A stretch of 5,264 nt of DNA from NCBI RefSeq assembly GCF_937889215.1, contig NZ_CALBEX010000058.1, positions 1-5,264 on the forward strand, written 5' to 3'. The stretch's first letter is position 1, and each line of letters starts with the position of its first letter. The DNA is from an uncultured Limnohabitans sp. (lineage in GTDB: Bacteria; Pseudomonadota; Gammaproteobacteria; Burkholderiales; Burkholderiaceae_C). Shown one piece after another: positions 1 to 5,264 of the stretch. Both the position numbers and the translations under genes were made by a program. The notes under the pieces were generated by a model. It was not told the DNA's origin. It did no database searches and was given only the letters and a program-made list of their open reading frames with translations.

Positions 1-314
1 AGCGCTGCATCCACCACGCCATCGGCCAAGGCTTCCCAGGTTTTGACTTCGGCGCGCTCGCGGCCAGCGGATGGAATCAATTTGCCCACAGGCGACAAGG
101 TGTCCAGGTATTCCACAATCACCCGCGAATCGAACACCGCTTCTCCGCCCTCCATGACCAAACAAGGCACTTTGCCCAGTGGGTTGGAGGCGTGGATGCT
201 GGTTTGCGCCGACCACACGTCTTCGGTGACAAATTGGTAGTCCAGCTTTTTTTCGGCCATGACAATGCGCACCTTGCGGACATAAGGACTGGTGACGGAG
301 CCGATGAGTTTCAT
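1..314 (-). CDS. Glutathione S-transferase, YibF-like, N-terminal part (cut by window edge)
   Basis: The minus-strand frame opens at the ATG complementary to 312-314 and stays open for 104 codons to the window edge, so the C-terminal helical domain is missing. The protein begins MKLIGSVTSPYVRKVRIVMA, the thioredoxin-fold N-terminus of cytosolic GSTs. Ser9 in the TSPYVRKV motif sits where the glutathione-activating residue lies in this group. NPLGKVPCL (residues 44-52) holds the conserved cis-proline Pro50. FDSRVIVEYLD (61-71) is the glutathione-binding segment with Asp62-Ser63. The start and the WEALADGVVDA stretch (93-103) resemble E. coli YibF as I recall it. Cytosolic GSTs usually conjugate or reduce substrates with glutathione; the substrate cannot be read from sequence. 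The gene is divergent from purB. No Shine-Dalgarno sequence is evident before the ATG. The family call is firm, the subfamily less so. Confidence 0.9.
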   Translation of the reverse strand, partial: MKLIGSVTSPYVRKVRIVMAEKKLDYQFVTEDVWSAQTSIHASNPLGKVPCLVMEGGEAVFDSRVIVEYLDTLSPVGKLIPSAGRERAEVKTWEALADGVVDAA

Positions 315-341
315 ATCTAAAAGGGATGACCAAAGGAAGGC

Positions 342-358
342 AGATTCTAGGTGAATCT
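342..358. repeat. Inverted repeat in the GST/purB divergent spacer
   Basis: AGATTC (342-347) and GAATCT (353-358) are perfect 6-bp inverted arms around a 5-bp spacer. The repeat overlaps the proposed GST -10 box, so it could be a small operator. Its short length also allows chance. Confidence 0.35.
344..349 (-). promoter_or_regulatory. Possible -10 box for the GST gene
   Basis: Read on the minus strand this is TAGAAT, five of six matches to TATAAT. It would start transcription about 23 nt before the GST ATG. No good -35 hexamer is seen at 16-18 bp. The box lies inside a small inverted repeat (AGATTC/GAATCT, 342-358). Weak call. Confidence 0.3.
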
Positions 359-420
359 TATTCAGAGGTTTTTGGGACTTACCCTTTTGGGCATGCGGGT
401 GGCTTTGGTATGCCGGGAAT

Positions 421-426
421 TACAAT
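421..426 (+). promoter_or_regulatory. Possible -10 box of purB at leaderless distance
   Basis: TACAAT matches the sigma-70 -10 consensus at five of six positions. It ends exactly six bases before the purB ATG, which would put +1 on the A of the start codon. A convincing -35 at 16-18 bp is missing. The nearest candidates, TTGGGA (372-377) and TTGGGC (387-392), are too far away for this -10. The purine-rich GAAGG just before the ATG has no spacing and should not work as a normal Shine-Dalgarno site. Confidence 0.4.
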
Positions 427-432
427 CGAAGG

Positions 433-1833
433 ATGAATTTTTCCCCTATTTCTGCCCTATCGCCGCTGGATGGCCGTTACGCCAGCAAACTCAATGCCTT
501 GCGCCCGCTCATGAGCGAGCAGGGTTACATGCACCGCCGTGTACAGGTCGAAATCGCCTGGTTCATTGCCTTGTCAGATGCGGGTTTTGATGAGTTCAAA
601 CCCTTGTCGCCCGGTGCTCGCACCTACCTGACCGGCCTGGTCAAAAACTTCTCCGAGGCCGATGCTGTCGGCATCAAGGAGTTCGAGAAAGTCACCAACC
701 ACGATGTCAAGGCCGTCGAGTACTGGATCAAGTCCAAGTTCAAAGACCGGCCCGAGCTGGAAAAAGCTGCGGAATTTGTGCACTTTGCCTGCACCAGCGA
801 AGACATCAACAACACCAGCCACGCCCTGCAACTCAAGGGTGCAAGGACTCAAGTCATCTTGCCGGGCCTGGATGGCCTGATCGCCAAACTGCGCGAGATG
901 GCGCACACCTTTGCCGAAGTGCCCATGCTCAGCCGCACGCACGGCCAGACCGCCAGCCCCACCACCGTGGGCAAGGAAATGGCCAACGTCGTGATGCGCC
1001 TGAACGGTTGCCGCGCCAAGATCGCGGCCGTACAGTTGATGGGCAAGATGAATGGTGCTGTGGGCAACTACAACGCCCACTTGGCGGCCTGGCCCGACTT
1101 TGACTGGGAAGCCTTTGCCCGCAAAGTCGTGGAAACCCCAGAGATCAGCGAAACACAAAGCAGCCATTGGGGCTTGGGCCTGACCTTCCAGCCCTACAGC
1201 ATCCAAATCGAGCCGCACGACTACATGGCCGAGTTGTTCGACACCGTGGCGCGCGCCAACACCATCCTGATCGACCTGTCGCGCGACATCTGGGGTTATG
1301 TGAGCCTGGGTTACTTCAAGCAACGCCTCAAAGCGGGTGAAATCGGTTCTTCGACCATGCCGCACAAGGTCAATCCGATCGACTTTGAAAACGCCGAAGG
1401 CAACCTGGGCCTGGCCAACGCCGTGCTCAAGCACCTGAGCGAAAAATTGCCCATCAGCCGCTGGCAGCGCGACCTGACCGACTCCACCGTGCTGCGCAAC
1501 ATGGGCGTGGGTCTGGGTTACACCACGCTGGCTTATGCGTCCTTGATGACCGGTTTGAACAAGCTGGAGCTCAACGAAGAAGCGTTGGCTGCAGACCTCA
1601 ACGGCGCATGGGAAGTGCTGGCCGAGCCGATCCAGACCGTGATGCGCCGCTATGGCGTGCAAGGTGCCTACGAAAAACTCAAAGAAGTCACCCGTGGCAA
1701 AACCGTCACGGCGGCCGATTTGCACGGACTCATCCAAGGCCTGGAGATCCCGCAAGCCGACAAAGACCGCCTGCTAGCCATGACGCCGGGTAGCTACATT
1801 GGCAAGGCCGCCGAGCTGGCGCGACGCGTCTGA
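433..1833 (+). CDS. purB: Adenylosuccinate lyase
   Basis: This 466-residue cytosolic enzyme acts twice in purine synthesis: it splits SAICAR to AICAR plus fumarate, and adenylosuccinate to AMP plus fumarate. The N-terminus (SPLDGRYASKLNALR, residues 10-24) aligns with the start of E. coli PurB, which supports the ATG at 433. Family landmarks follow in order: TNHDVKAVEYW (88-98), FACTSEDINN (118-127), SRTHGQTASPTT (167-178) with the catalytic His170, NGAVGNYNAH (207-216), and the fumarase/aspartase-superfamily signature GSSTMPHKVNP (305-315) with the catalytic serine, Ser306. RWQRDLTDSTVLRN (343-356) completes the active site. The protein is about ten residues longer than E. coli PurB (456), mainly because of extra sequence near residues 234-246. 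It is divergent from the GST gene; no strong terminator follows it. Identification is essentially certain. Confidence 0.98.
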   Translation: MNFSPISALSPLDGRYASKLNALRPLMSEQGYMHRRVQVEIAWFIALSDAGFDEFKPLSPGARTYLTGLVKNFSEADAVGIKEFEKVTNHDVKAVEYWIKSKFKDRPELEKAAEFVHFACTSEDINNTSHALQLKGARTQVILPGLDGLIAKLREMAHTFAEVPMLSRTHGQTASPTTVGKEMANVVMRLNGCRAKIAAVQLMGKMNGAVGNYNAHLAAWPDFDWEAFARKVVETPEISETQSSHWGLGLTFQPYSIQIEPHDYMAELFDTVARANTILIDLSRDIWGYVSLGYFKQRLKAGEIGSSTMPHKVNPIDFENAEGNLGLANAVLKHLSEKLPISRWQRDLTDSTVLRNMGVGLGYTTLAYASLMTGLNKLELNEEALAADLNGAWEVLAEPIQTVMRRYGVQGAYEKLKEVTRGKTVTAADLHGLIQGLEIPQADKDRLLAMTPGSYIGKAAELARRV

Positions 1834-1850
1834 TCGGTTTACCCCAAGCG

Positions 1851-1862
1851 GCCTGTCCAGGC
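1851..1862 (+). other. Small GC-rich hairpin after purB
   Basis: GCCTG (1851-1855) and CAGGC (1858-1862) are complementary, separated by only two bases. No T-run follows, so this is not a standard intrinsic terminator. It is the only hairpin-like element seen in the first half of the spacer behind purB. Confidence 0.25.
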
Positions 1863-1891
1863 GAGTTGCACGACGCGGCTTCAACCCGATC

Positions 1892-1926
1892 TATACAGAT
1901 TGAAGATCATTTCTTCAATTTGTATA
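1892..1926. repeat. 35-bp inverted repeat over the ATPase promoter (candidate operator)
   Basis: TATACAGATTGAAGA (1892-1906) and TCTTCAATTTGTATA (1912-1926) form 15-bp arms around the 5-bp centre TCATT. Fourteen of the 15 positions match; the exception, G1898 opposite T1920, would be a G-U wobble in RNA. The AT-rich repeat stands out from its GC-rich surroundings. No T-run follows, so a terminator is unlikely. It contains the proposed -35 and most of the proposed -10 of the downstream gene, which fits a dimeric repressor or autoregulatory site. The binding protein is unknown. Confidence 0.8.
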
Positions 1927-1928
1927 AA
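1900..1928 (+). promoter_or_regulatory. Sigma-70-type promoter of the ATPase gene
   Basis: TTGAAG (1900-1905, four of six matches to TTGACA) and TATAAA (1923-1928, five of six matches to TATAAT) are separated by the optimal 17 bp. Transcription would start near 1935, leaving about two bases before the ATG. Read instead as TAAAAT (1925-1930), the -10 would give +1 on the ATG itself. The bases before the start (AATAACCCC) hold no Shine-Dalgarno sequence, so a leaderless or nearly leaderless mRNA is likely. The promoter lies within the inverted repeat. Confidence 0.6.
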
Positions 1929-1936
1929 ATAACCCC

Positions 1937-3103
1937 ATGATCGAACGACAACTTGCCCCTGCGCTCCAACGTCTGGCCAAGTCATTTCCTGTGGTCGCCA
2001 TCACTGGCCCACGGCAATCGGGTAAAACCACGCTGGCCCGGCACCTGTTCCCTGACAAACCTTACATCTCGCTCGAAGACCCGACCGAGCGTGCTTTTGC
2101 AGCCGAAGACCCGAGGGGTTTTTTGGCACGGTTTACCCAAGGCGCCATATTTGATGAAGCCCAGCGCTGGCCCGATCTTTTTTCATACCTCCAGGGGATG
2201 GTGGATGAAGACCGCACGCCCGGACGGTTCGTCCTGACCGGATCACAGCAGTTTGGCTTGCTGGCGGGTGTGACGCAGTCCCTGGCAGGCCGGGTTGCCA
2301 TGTGCCGTTTGCTGCCATTTTCAGCAGCAGAAATTGCAGGCGTGCGCAATGGTCAGGCCACACTGGACGAAGTGCTTTGGCGAGGCGGCTATCCGGCCTT
2401 GAACATGGGTGCAGCCGCACAGCCCACCGACTGGTTTGCCAGTTACATCACCACCTATCTGGAGCGAGATGTCCGGCAGGTGCTGCAAGTGCAAGATTTG
2501 GCCACATTTCAGCGATTTGTGCGCTTGTGTGCCGGCCGCACGGGCCAATTGCTGAACCTGAGTGCGCTGGCCAGCGAGGCGGGCATCACCCACACCACGG
2601 CGCGCGCTTGGTTGTCGGTGCTTGAATCGAGCGATGTGCTTTTTGTGCTGACACCGTACCACCGCAACTTTGGCAAGCGTTTGGTGAAATCGCCGAAACT
2701 TTATTTTGTGGACACGGGGCTGGCTTGTTGGTTGCTGGGCATTCGTCAGCCGGAGCAACTGAGCCTGCATCCTGCGCGGGGCGCTTTGTTTGAAAACTGG
2801 GTCGTGACCGAGTTCCTCAAGCACAGGGCCAACCAGGGGCTGCCCAGTGATTTGCATTTTTGGCGTGACAACAACGGGCTGGAAGCGGATCTGCTTTATG
2901 AAACGGGCACAGGCCAGTTGCAGACCGTGGAGATCAAATCCGGTCAAACACCCACGGGTGATTACGTTCGCGCTGGCCAGCGCTCTGCCAGCATGGCAGG
3001 CAGCGAGGCTTGCATTCCTTTATTGATTTATGGCGGCGAAACATCTGTCCTGCGCAACGGCGTTCAGCTGTTGGGCTGGCGCATGTTGGCCCGCAAAGAC
3101 TAA
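1937..3103 (+). CDS. AAA_14/DUF4143 family ATPase
   Basis: This 388-residue protein has the full layout of a widespread but poorly understood prokaryotic ATPase family. Walker A is GPRQSGKTT (24-32) with Lys30. Walker B is AIFDEAQ (70-76) with Asp73-Glu74. LTGSQQF (100-106) is a sensor-like strand, and LAGR (116-119) offers a candidate arginine finger. The middle, roughly 205-232, looks like a winged helix-turn-helix. The C-terminal DUF4143-like part contains YLERDV (174-179), RGALFENWVVTEFLK (281-295), and FWRDNNGLEADLL (308-320) followed by VEIKSG (331-336). Asp318, Glu332 and Lys334 form a D...ExK pattern typical of PD-(D/E)XK-like folds. There is no signal peptide or membrane segment, so it is probably cytosolic. 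It has its own palindromic promoter and ends 5 nt before yaeQ. Its length is normal and no frameshift is seen. The substrate and cellular role are unknown; the sporadic distribution of the family suggests an accessory gene. Confidence 0.92.
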   Translation: MIERQLAPALQRLAKSFPVVAITGPRQSGKTTLARHLFPDKPYISLEDPTERAFAAEDPRGFLARFTQGAIFDEAQRWPDLFSYLQGMVDEDRTPGRFVLTGSQQFGLLAGVTQSLAGRVAMCRLLPFSAAEIAGVRNGQATLDEVLWRGGYPALNMGAAAQPTDWFASYITTYLERDVRQVLQVQDLATFQRFVRLCAGRTGQLLNLSALASEAGITHTTARAWLSVLESSDVLFVLTPYHRNFGKRLVKSPKLYFVDTGLACWLLGIRQPEQLSLHPARGALFENWVVTEFLKHRANQGLPSDLHFWRDNNGLEADLLYETGTGQLQTVEIKSGQTPTGDYVRAGQRSASMAGSEACIPLLIYGGETSVLRNGVQLLGWRMLARKD

Positions 3104-3108
3104 AAACC

Positions 3109-3669
3109 ATGGCCCTCAAATCCACCATCTACAAAGCCAACCTGTCGATCGCTGACATCGATCACAGCTATTACGAAGACCACCAGCTCACGCTGGCGCG
3201 TCACCCCAGCGAGACCGACGAGCGCATGATGATCCGCCTGCTGGCGCTGGCCATCAACGCTTACAAGTTGCAGGCCGTGTGCAACGGCGACGGCAAGCTG
3301 GCCTTTGGCGCAGGCTTGTCAGACCCGGACGACCCGGATTGCAGCTTGCGCGATTTCACGGGCCGCACCCGCATGTGGATCGAAGTCGGCCAACCCGAAG
3401 ACAAGCCCATCATGAAAGCCTGCCAAAAGGCCGATGAGGTGCTGCTGTATTGCTTCAACCACGCCGCCGAAGTTTGGTGGAAAGGCATCGAGACCAAGCT
3501 CACTCGCTTGGACAAGCTGCAAGTTTGGCGTGTGCCCACCGAGCGCTCTCAGGAGCTGGCCAAACTGGCCGAGCGCAGCATGCAGCTGCAGGCCACGGTG
3601 CAGGAGGGTTCGGTCACTTTCAGCAGTGACAAAGGCAGCGTGCACATCGAGCTGCTGCGCTGGAAATAA
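3109..3669 (+). CDS. yaeQ: YaeQ family protein
   Basis: The ATG at 3109 gives a 186-residue protein starting MALKSTIYKANLSIADID, which matches the start of E. coli YaeQ (about 181 residues). The reading frame is open further upstream to 3010, but that part lies inside the ATPase gene and is not YaeQ-like. Family motifs are LTLARHPSETDERMMIRLLA (27-46), GLSDPDDPD (69-77), WIEVGQPEDKPIMKAC (90-105) and MQLQATVQEG (158-167). Structural work on this family found a variant PD-(D/E)XK nuclease-like fold; the acidic GLSDPDD loop and Glu92 fit that core. The biochemical activity is not established. E. coli yaeQ was first reported as a suppressor of rfaH mutations, a link later disputed. No Shine-Dalgarno sequence or clear promoter precedes it, so co-transcription and translational coupling with the ATPase gene are likely here. 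Confidence 0.95.
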   Translation: MALKSTIYKANLSIADIDHSYYEDHQLTLARHPSETDERMMIRLLALAINAYKLQAVCNGDGKLAFGAGLSDPDDPDCSLRDFTGRTRMWIEVGQPEDKPIMKACQKADEVLLYCFNHAAEVWWKGIETKLTRLDKLQVWRVPTERSQELAKLAERSMQLQATVQEGSVTFSSDKGSVHIELLRWK

Positions 3670-3695
3670 AAAGCAGCTTTGGCGGGCGGGAGCTG
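3662..3695 (-). terminator. Possible weak intrinsic terminator for argC
   Basis: Read on the minus strand, CAGCT (3695-3691) can pair with AGCTG (3678-3674) across a 12-base GC-rich loop. It is followed by CTTTTTATTT (3673-3664). The T-tract is good but the stem is only 5 bp. The element overlaps the last codons of yaeQ. A second possible stem, GCGGG/CCCGC at 3686-3704, lies just upstream in the argC direction. No terminator with a T-run is seen for yaeQ on the plus strand. Confidence 0.35.
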
Positions 3696-3741
3696 TCACC
3701 CCGCGGCCCAGCCCCAGCTGCGCTGGATTGGCTGAGGACTT

Positions 3742-4665
3742 TTACAGGCCCAGCATCAAGGAGATGTTCTGCACTGCTGCACCGCTGGCACCCTTGCCCA
3801 GGTTGTCCAAGCGGGCGATCACCACGGCATGGCGGGCCTCTTCGTTGGCAAACACCCGGATTTCCAGCTGGTTGGTGTTGTTCAGGGCGGTGGCGTCCAG
3901 CTTGGCATCGGCCGTGGCGGGCAGCACGCTGACCCAGCCGCCTGCCGCCTGGCTGGTGGCGTAGTGCGCTTGCAAAGCTGCGTGCAAGTCGGCACCCGAG
4001 GGCTTGCCCGGCAAGCTGTCCAGATGCAGGGGCAGTTGCACCAGCATGCCTTGGCGGAAATTGCCCACTGCTGGCACAAACAAGGGGCGGCAAGTCAAAC
4101 CGGTGTAACGCATGATTTCAGGGATGTGCTTGTGCTTGAGGCCCAAGGCGTAGGCCTCATGCAAGGGTGCGCGCCCGGCTTCGTAGTCTTCGATCATGCT
4201 GCGGCCGCCACCGGAGTAACCACTCACTGAAGGCAGACACGCCGGAAAATCATGGGGCAGCAGCCCGGCGTCGACCAAGGGCCGCAAGATGGCAATGGCG
4301 CCTGTGGCGTAGCAGCCGGGGTTGGCCACACGCTGTGCCTGGCGCACGGCGCTGGCCTGTTGGGCCGACAGTTCGGGAAATCCGTACACCCAGTCCGGGT
4401 GGCAGCGGTAGGCTGTGGAGGCGTCCACAATTTTGGGCTGGCGTCCTGGCAAGGCGTCGATCATGGCCACCGATGCCATCGAAGCATCGTCGTGCAGGCA
4501 CAGCACCACCAAATCGGCTGCTGCCATCAACTCGCGTTTGGCTTCTGGGTCTTTGCGGCGGGCTGGGTCGATGCTGAGCACCTCAATTTGGGGCATCAAT
4601 GCCAGGCGTTCGCGGATCTGCAGACCGGTCGTTCCGGCTTCGCCATCGATGAATATTTTGGCCAT
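3742..4665 (-). CDS. argC: N-acetyl-gamma-glutamyl-phosphate reductase, type 2 (short form)
   Basis: This 307-residue cytosolic enzyme carries out the NADPH-dependent reduction of N-acetylglutamyl phosphate to N-acetylglutamate semialdehyde, the third step of arginine synthesis. The chosen start (complement of 4663-4665) gives [20 protein letters not shown], the typical short-form N-terminus with a glycine-rich nucleotide-binding loop at 8-14. An ATG 13 codons upstream is in frame, but its extension does not look like the family. NPGCYATG (115-122) contains the catalytic Cys118. [10 protein letters not shown] (148-157) is the conserved glycine-rich loop, and LKHKHIPEI (176-184) carries the active-site histidine region. 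The C-terminus [13 protein letters not shown] (288-300) is conserved. The length fits the short class of about 310 residues rather than the longer type-1 class of about 340-350. It converges on yaeQ and diverges from sucC; no other arg gene is in view. Confidence 0.95.
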   Translation of the reverse strand: MAKIFIDGEAGTTGLQIRERLALMPQIEVLSIDPARRKDPEAKRELMAAADLVVLCLHDDASMASVAMIDALPGRQPKIVDASTAYRCHPDWVYGFPELSAQQASAVRQAQRVANPGCYATGAIAILRPLVDAGLLPHDFPACLPSVSGYSGGGRSMIEDYEAGRAPLHEAYALGLKHKHIPEIMRYTGLTCRPLFVPAVGNFRQGMLVQLPLHLDSLPGKPSGADLHAALQAHYATSQAAGGWVSVLPATADAKLDATALNNTNQLEIRVFANEEARHAVVIARLDNLGKGASGAAVQNISLMLGL

Positions 4666-4757
4666 GGGTATTACTTTCACAAGGAAACAGAACCTCAACG
4701 TCATGTCGATGTAAGACGCAAGGCTCAGGATTGGTGCATTGCAGCATGATACAGTCG

Positions 4758-4804
4758 CAGGCTGCAGTGTCCAGAGCCTGCTGGCGGGTGAATCACCGCA
4801 GCAG
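4758..4804 (+). promoter_or_regulatory. Structured 5' leader of sucC: two overlapping hairpins
   Basis: Hairpin 1 pairs CAGGCT (4758-4763) with AGCCTG (4775-4780). Hairpin 2 pairs CTGCTGGCGGGTGA (4778-4791) with TCACCGCAGCAG (4793-4804), giving up to 12 pairs with two single-G bulges in the left arm. In practice the innermost pairs would open to make a loop. The two stems share CTG at 4778-4780, so both cannot form completely at once. Neither is followed by a T-run. Hairpin 2 ends 36 bases before the sucC ATG. Regulation by RNA structure is an inference; Rfam describes leader motifs upstream of sucC in Pseudomonas and of sucA in Burkholderiales, and I have not matched this sequence to them. 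Confidence 0.5.
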
Positions 4805-4827
4805 ACCGGTCAAATCAACCACCCTCT

Positions 4828-4835
4828 GAGAGAAG
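4828..4835 (+). promoter_or_regulatory. Shine-Dalgarno region of sucC
   Basis: GAGAGAAG is purine-rich and ends five bases before the ATG at 4841. This is the clearest ribosome-binding site in the window, in contrast with purB, the ATPase gene and yaeQ. It supports the SucC start that also matches the family N-terminus. Confidence 0.65.
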
Positions 4836-4840
4836 ACCTC

Positions 4841-5264
4841 ATGAAGATTCACGAGTACCAAGGCAAGGAAATCTTGCGTCAATTCGGCGTGCCCGTTCCA
4901 CGCGGCATCCCGGCATTCACCGTTCAAGAGGCGGTTGAAGCCGCTCAAAAACTCGGCGGCCCAGTCTGGGTGGTCAAGGCTCAGATCCACGCCGGTGGCC
5001 GTGGCAAGGGTGGCGGCGTGAAAGTGGCCAAAACCATTGAAGACGTTCAACGCATCTCGGGCGAGATCCTGGGCATGCAGCTCAAGACGCACCAGACTGG
5101 CCCCGAAGGCCAAAAAGTCCGCCGCTTGTACATCGAAGACGGCGCTGACATCAACAAAGAATATTACGTGTCCGTGGTCACCGACCGCGCGACACAAAAG
5201 ATCGCTTTCATCGCTTCCAGCGAAGGCGGCATGGACATCGAGGAAGTGGCCCATTCCACCCCCG
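4841..5264 (+). CDS. sucC: Succinyl-CoA synthetase (ADP-forming) beta subunit, N-terminal part (cut by window edge)
   Basis: The first 141 codons of a protein normally near 386 residues are present. With SucD, the beta subunit interconverts succinyl-CoA and succinate while making ATP or GTP in the TCA cycle. It starts [20 protein letters not shown], as expected of SucC. The ATP-grasp nucleotide site is visible: Lys46 in [19 protein letters not shown] (43-61), the GRG motif at 53-55, and Glu99 in YIED. These fall at the same positions as in E. coli Suc[21 protein letters not shown] (107-126) and [12 protein letters not shown] (126-137) continue the conserved domain. sucD is expected downstream, outside the window. 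The gene diverges from argC, has a good ribosome-binding site, and lies behind a leader able to form hairpins. Identification is essentially certain; no convincing -35/-10 pair was found in the spacer. Confidence 0.97.
   Translation, partial: MKIHEYQGKEILRQFGVPVPRGIPAFTVQEAVEAAQKLGGPVWVVKAQIHAGGRGKGGGVKVAKTIEDVQRISGEILGMQLKTHQTGPEGQKVRRLYIEDGADINKEYYVSVVTDRATQKIAFIASSEGGMDIEEVAHSTP

Noticed and set aside
370..391. Direct repeat TTTTGGG at 370-376 and 385-391 before purB
   Set aside because: Only seven bases long and AT/G-simple; neither copy is at proper -35 spacing from the TACAAT box.
574..1755. 393-codon open frame on the minus strand
   Set aside because: It lies fully antisense to purB, whose protein is unmistakable. 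The translation shows no recognisable motifs and the long frame is a by-product of GC-rich codon use.
2321..2947. 208-codon open frame on the minus strand
   Set aside because: Antisense to the ATPase gene, with no recognisable protein features.
3010..3108. Upstream extension of the yaeQ frame
   Set aside because: These 33 codons overlap the ATPase coding region and have no YaeQ similarity; the family N-terminus begins at 3109.
3434..3964. 176-codon plus-strand frame across the yaeQ/argC junction
   Set aside because: It is out of frame with yaeQ and antisense to argC, and its translation has no family features.
4666..4704. Earlier in-frame ATG for argC
   Set aside because: The extra 13 residues are unlike ArgC, whereas the ATG ending at 4665 gives the standard short-form N-terminus.
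4731..4753. TTGGTG (4731-4736) and GATACA (4748-4753) as a sucC promoter
   Set aside because: The spacing is only 11 bp, too short for a sigma-70 promoter; no better pair was found.
4620..4811. 11-bp repeat GCAGACCGGTC at 4620-4630 and 4801-4811
   Set aside because: One copy lies inside argC, and a few exact 11-bp repeats are expected by chance in 5 kb. Both contain the palindrome GACCGGTC but nothing else links them.

Overview
This window looks like chromosomal DNA of a betaproteobacterium, most likely Burkholderiales and probably Comamonadaceae (a Limnohabitans/Rhodoferax/Polaromonas-like organism). That placement rests on recall of PurB, YaeQ and SucC protein sequences and on the moderately GC-rich codon use; it was not tested by a search. 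No phage, insertion sequence, tRNA, rRNA or CRISPR array is visible.

Layout. (1) Positions 1-314, minus strand: the N-terminal half of a YibF-like glutathione S-transferase, cut by the window edge. (2) 315-432: a divergent spacer holding the promoters of the GST gene and of purB. (3) 433-1833, plus: purB, complete. (4) 1834-1936: a spacer with a 35-bp inverted repeat that covers a good sigma-70-type promoter. (5) 1937-3103, plus: an AAA_14/DUF4143 family ATPase. (6) 3109-3669, plus: yaeQ, only 5 nt after the ATPase stop. (7) 3670-3741: a short convergent spacer. (8) 3742-4665, minus: a type-2 (short) argC. (9) 4666-4840: a divergent spacer whose sucC-proximal part can fold into two overlapping hairpins. 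(10) 4841-5264, plus: the first 141 codons of sucC, cut by the window edge.

How the genes relate. Most of the window is housekeeping metabolism: purine synthesis (PurB), arginine synthesis (ArgC), the TCA cycle (SucC) and thiol chemistry (GST). They do not form one pathway and probably belong to separate transcripts. The accessory-looking part is the ATPase. It has its own operator-like palindrome and promoter, and it reads almost directly into yaeQ. Both proteins carry folds related to the PD-(D/E)XK nucleases, so the pair is the best candidate here for an uncharacterised unit, although YaeQ is widespread on its own. Two other regulatory signals stand out: -10-like boxes placed at leaderless distance from the purB and ATPase start codons, and the potentially structured 5' leader of sucC.
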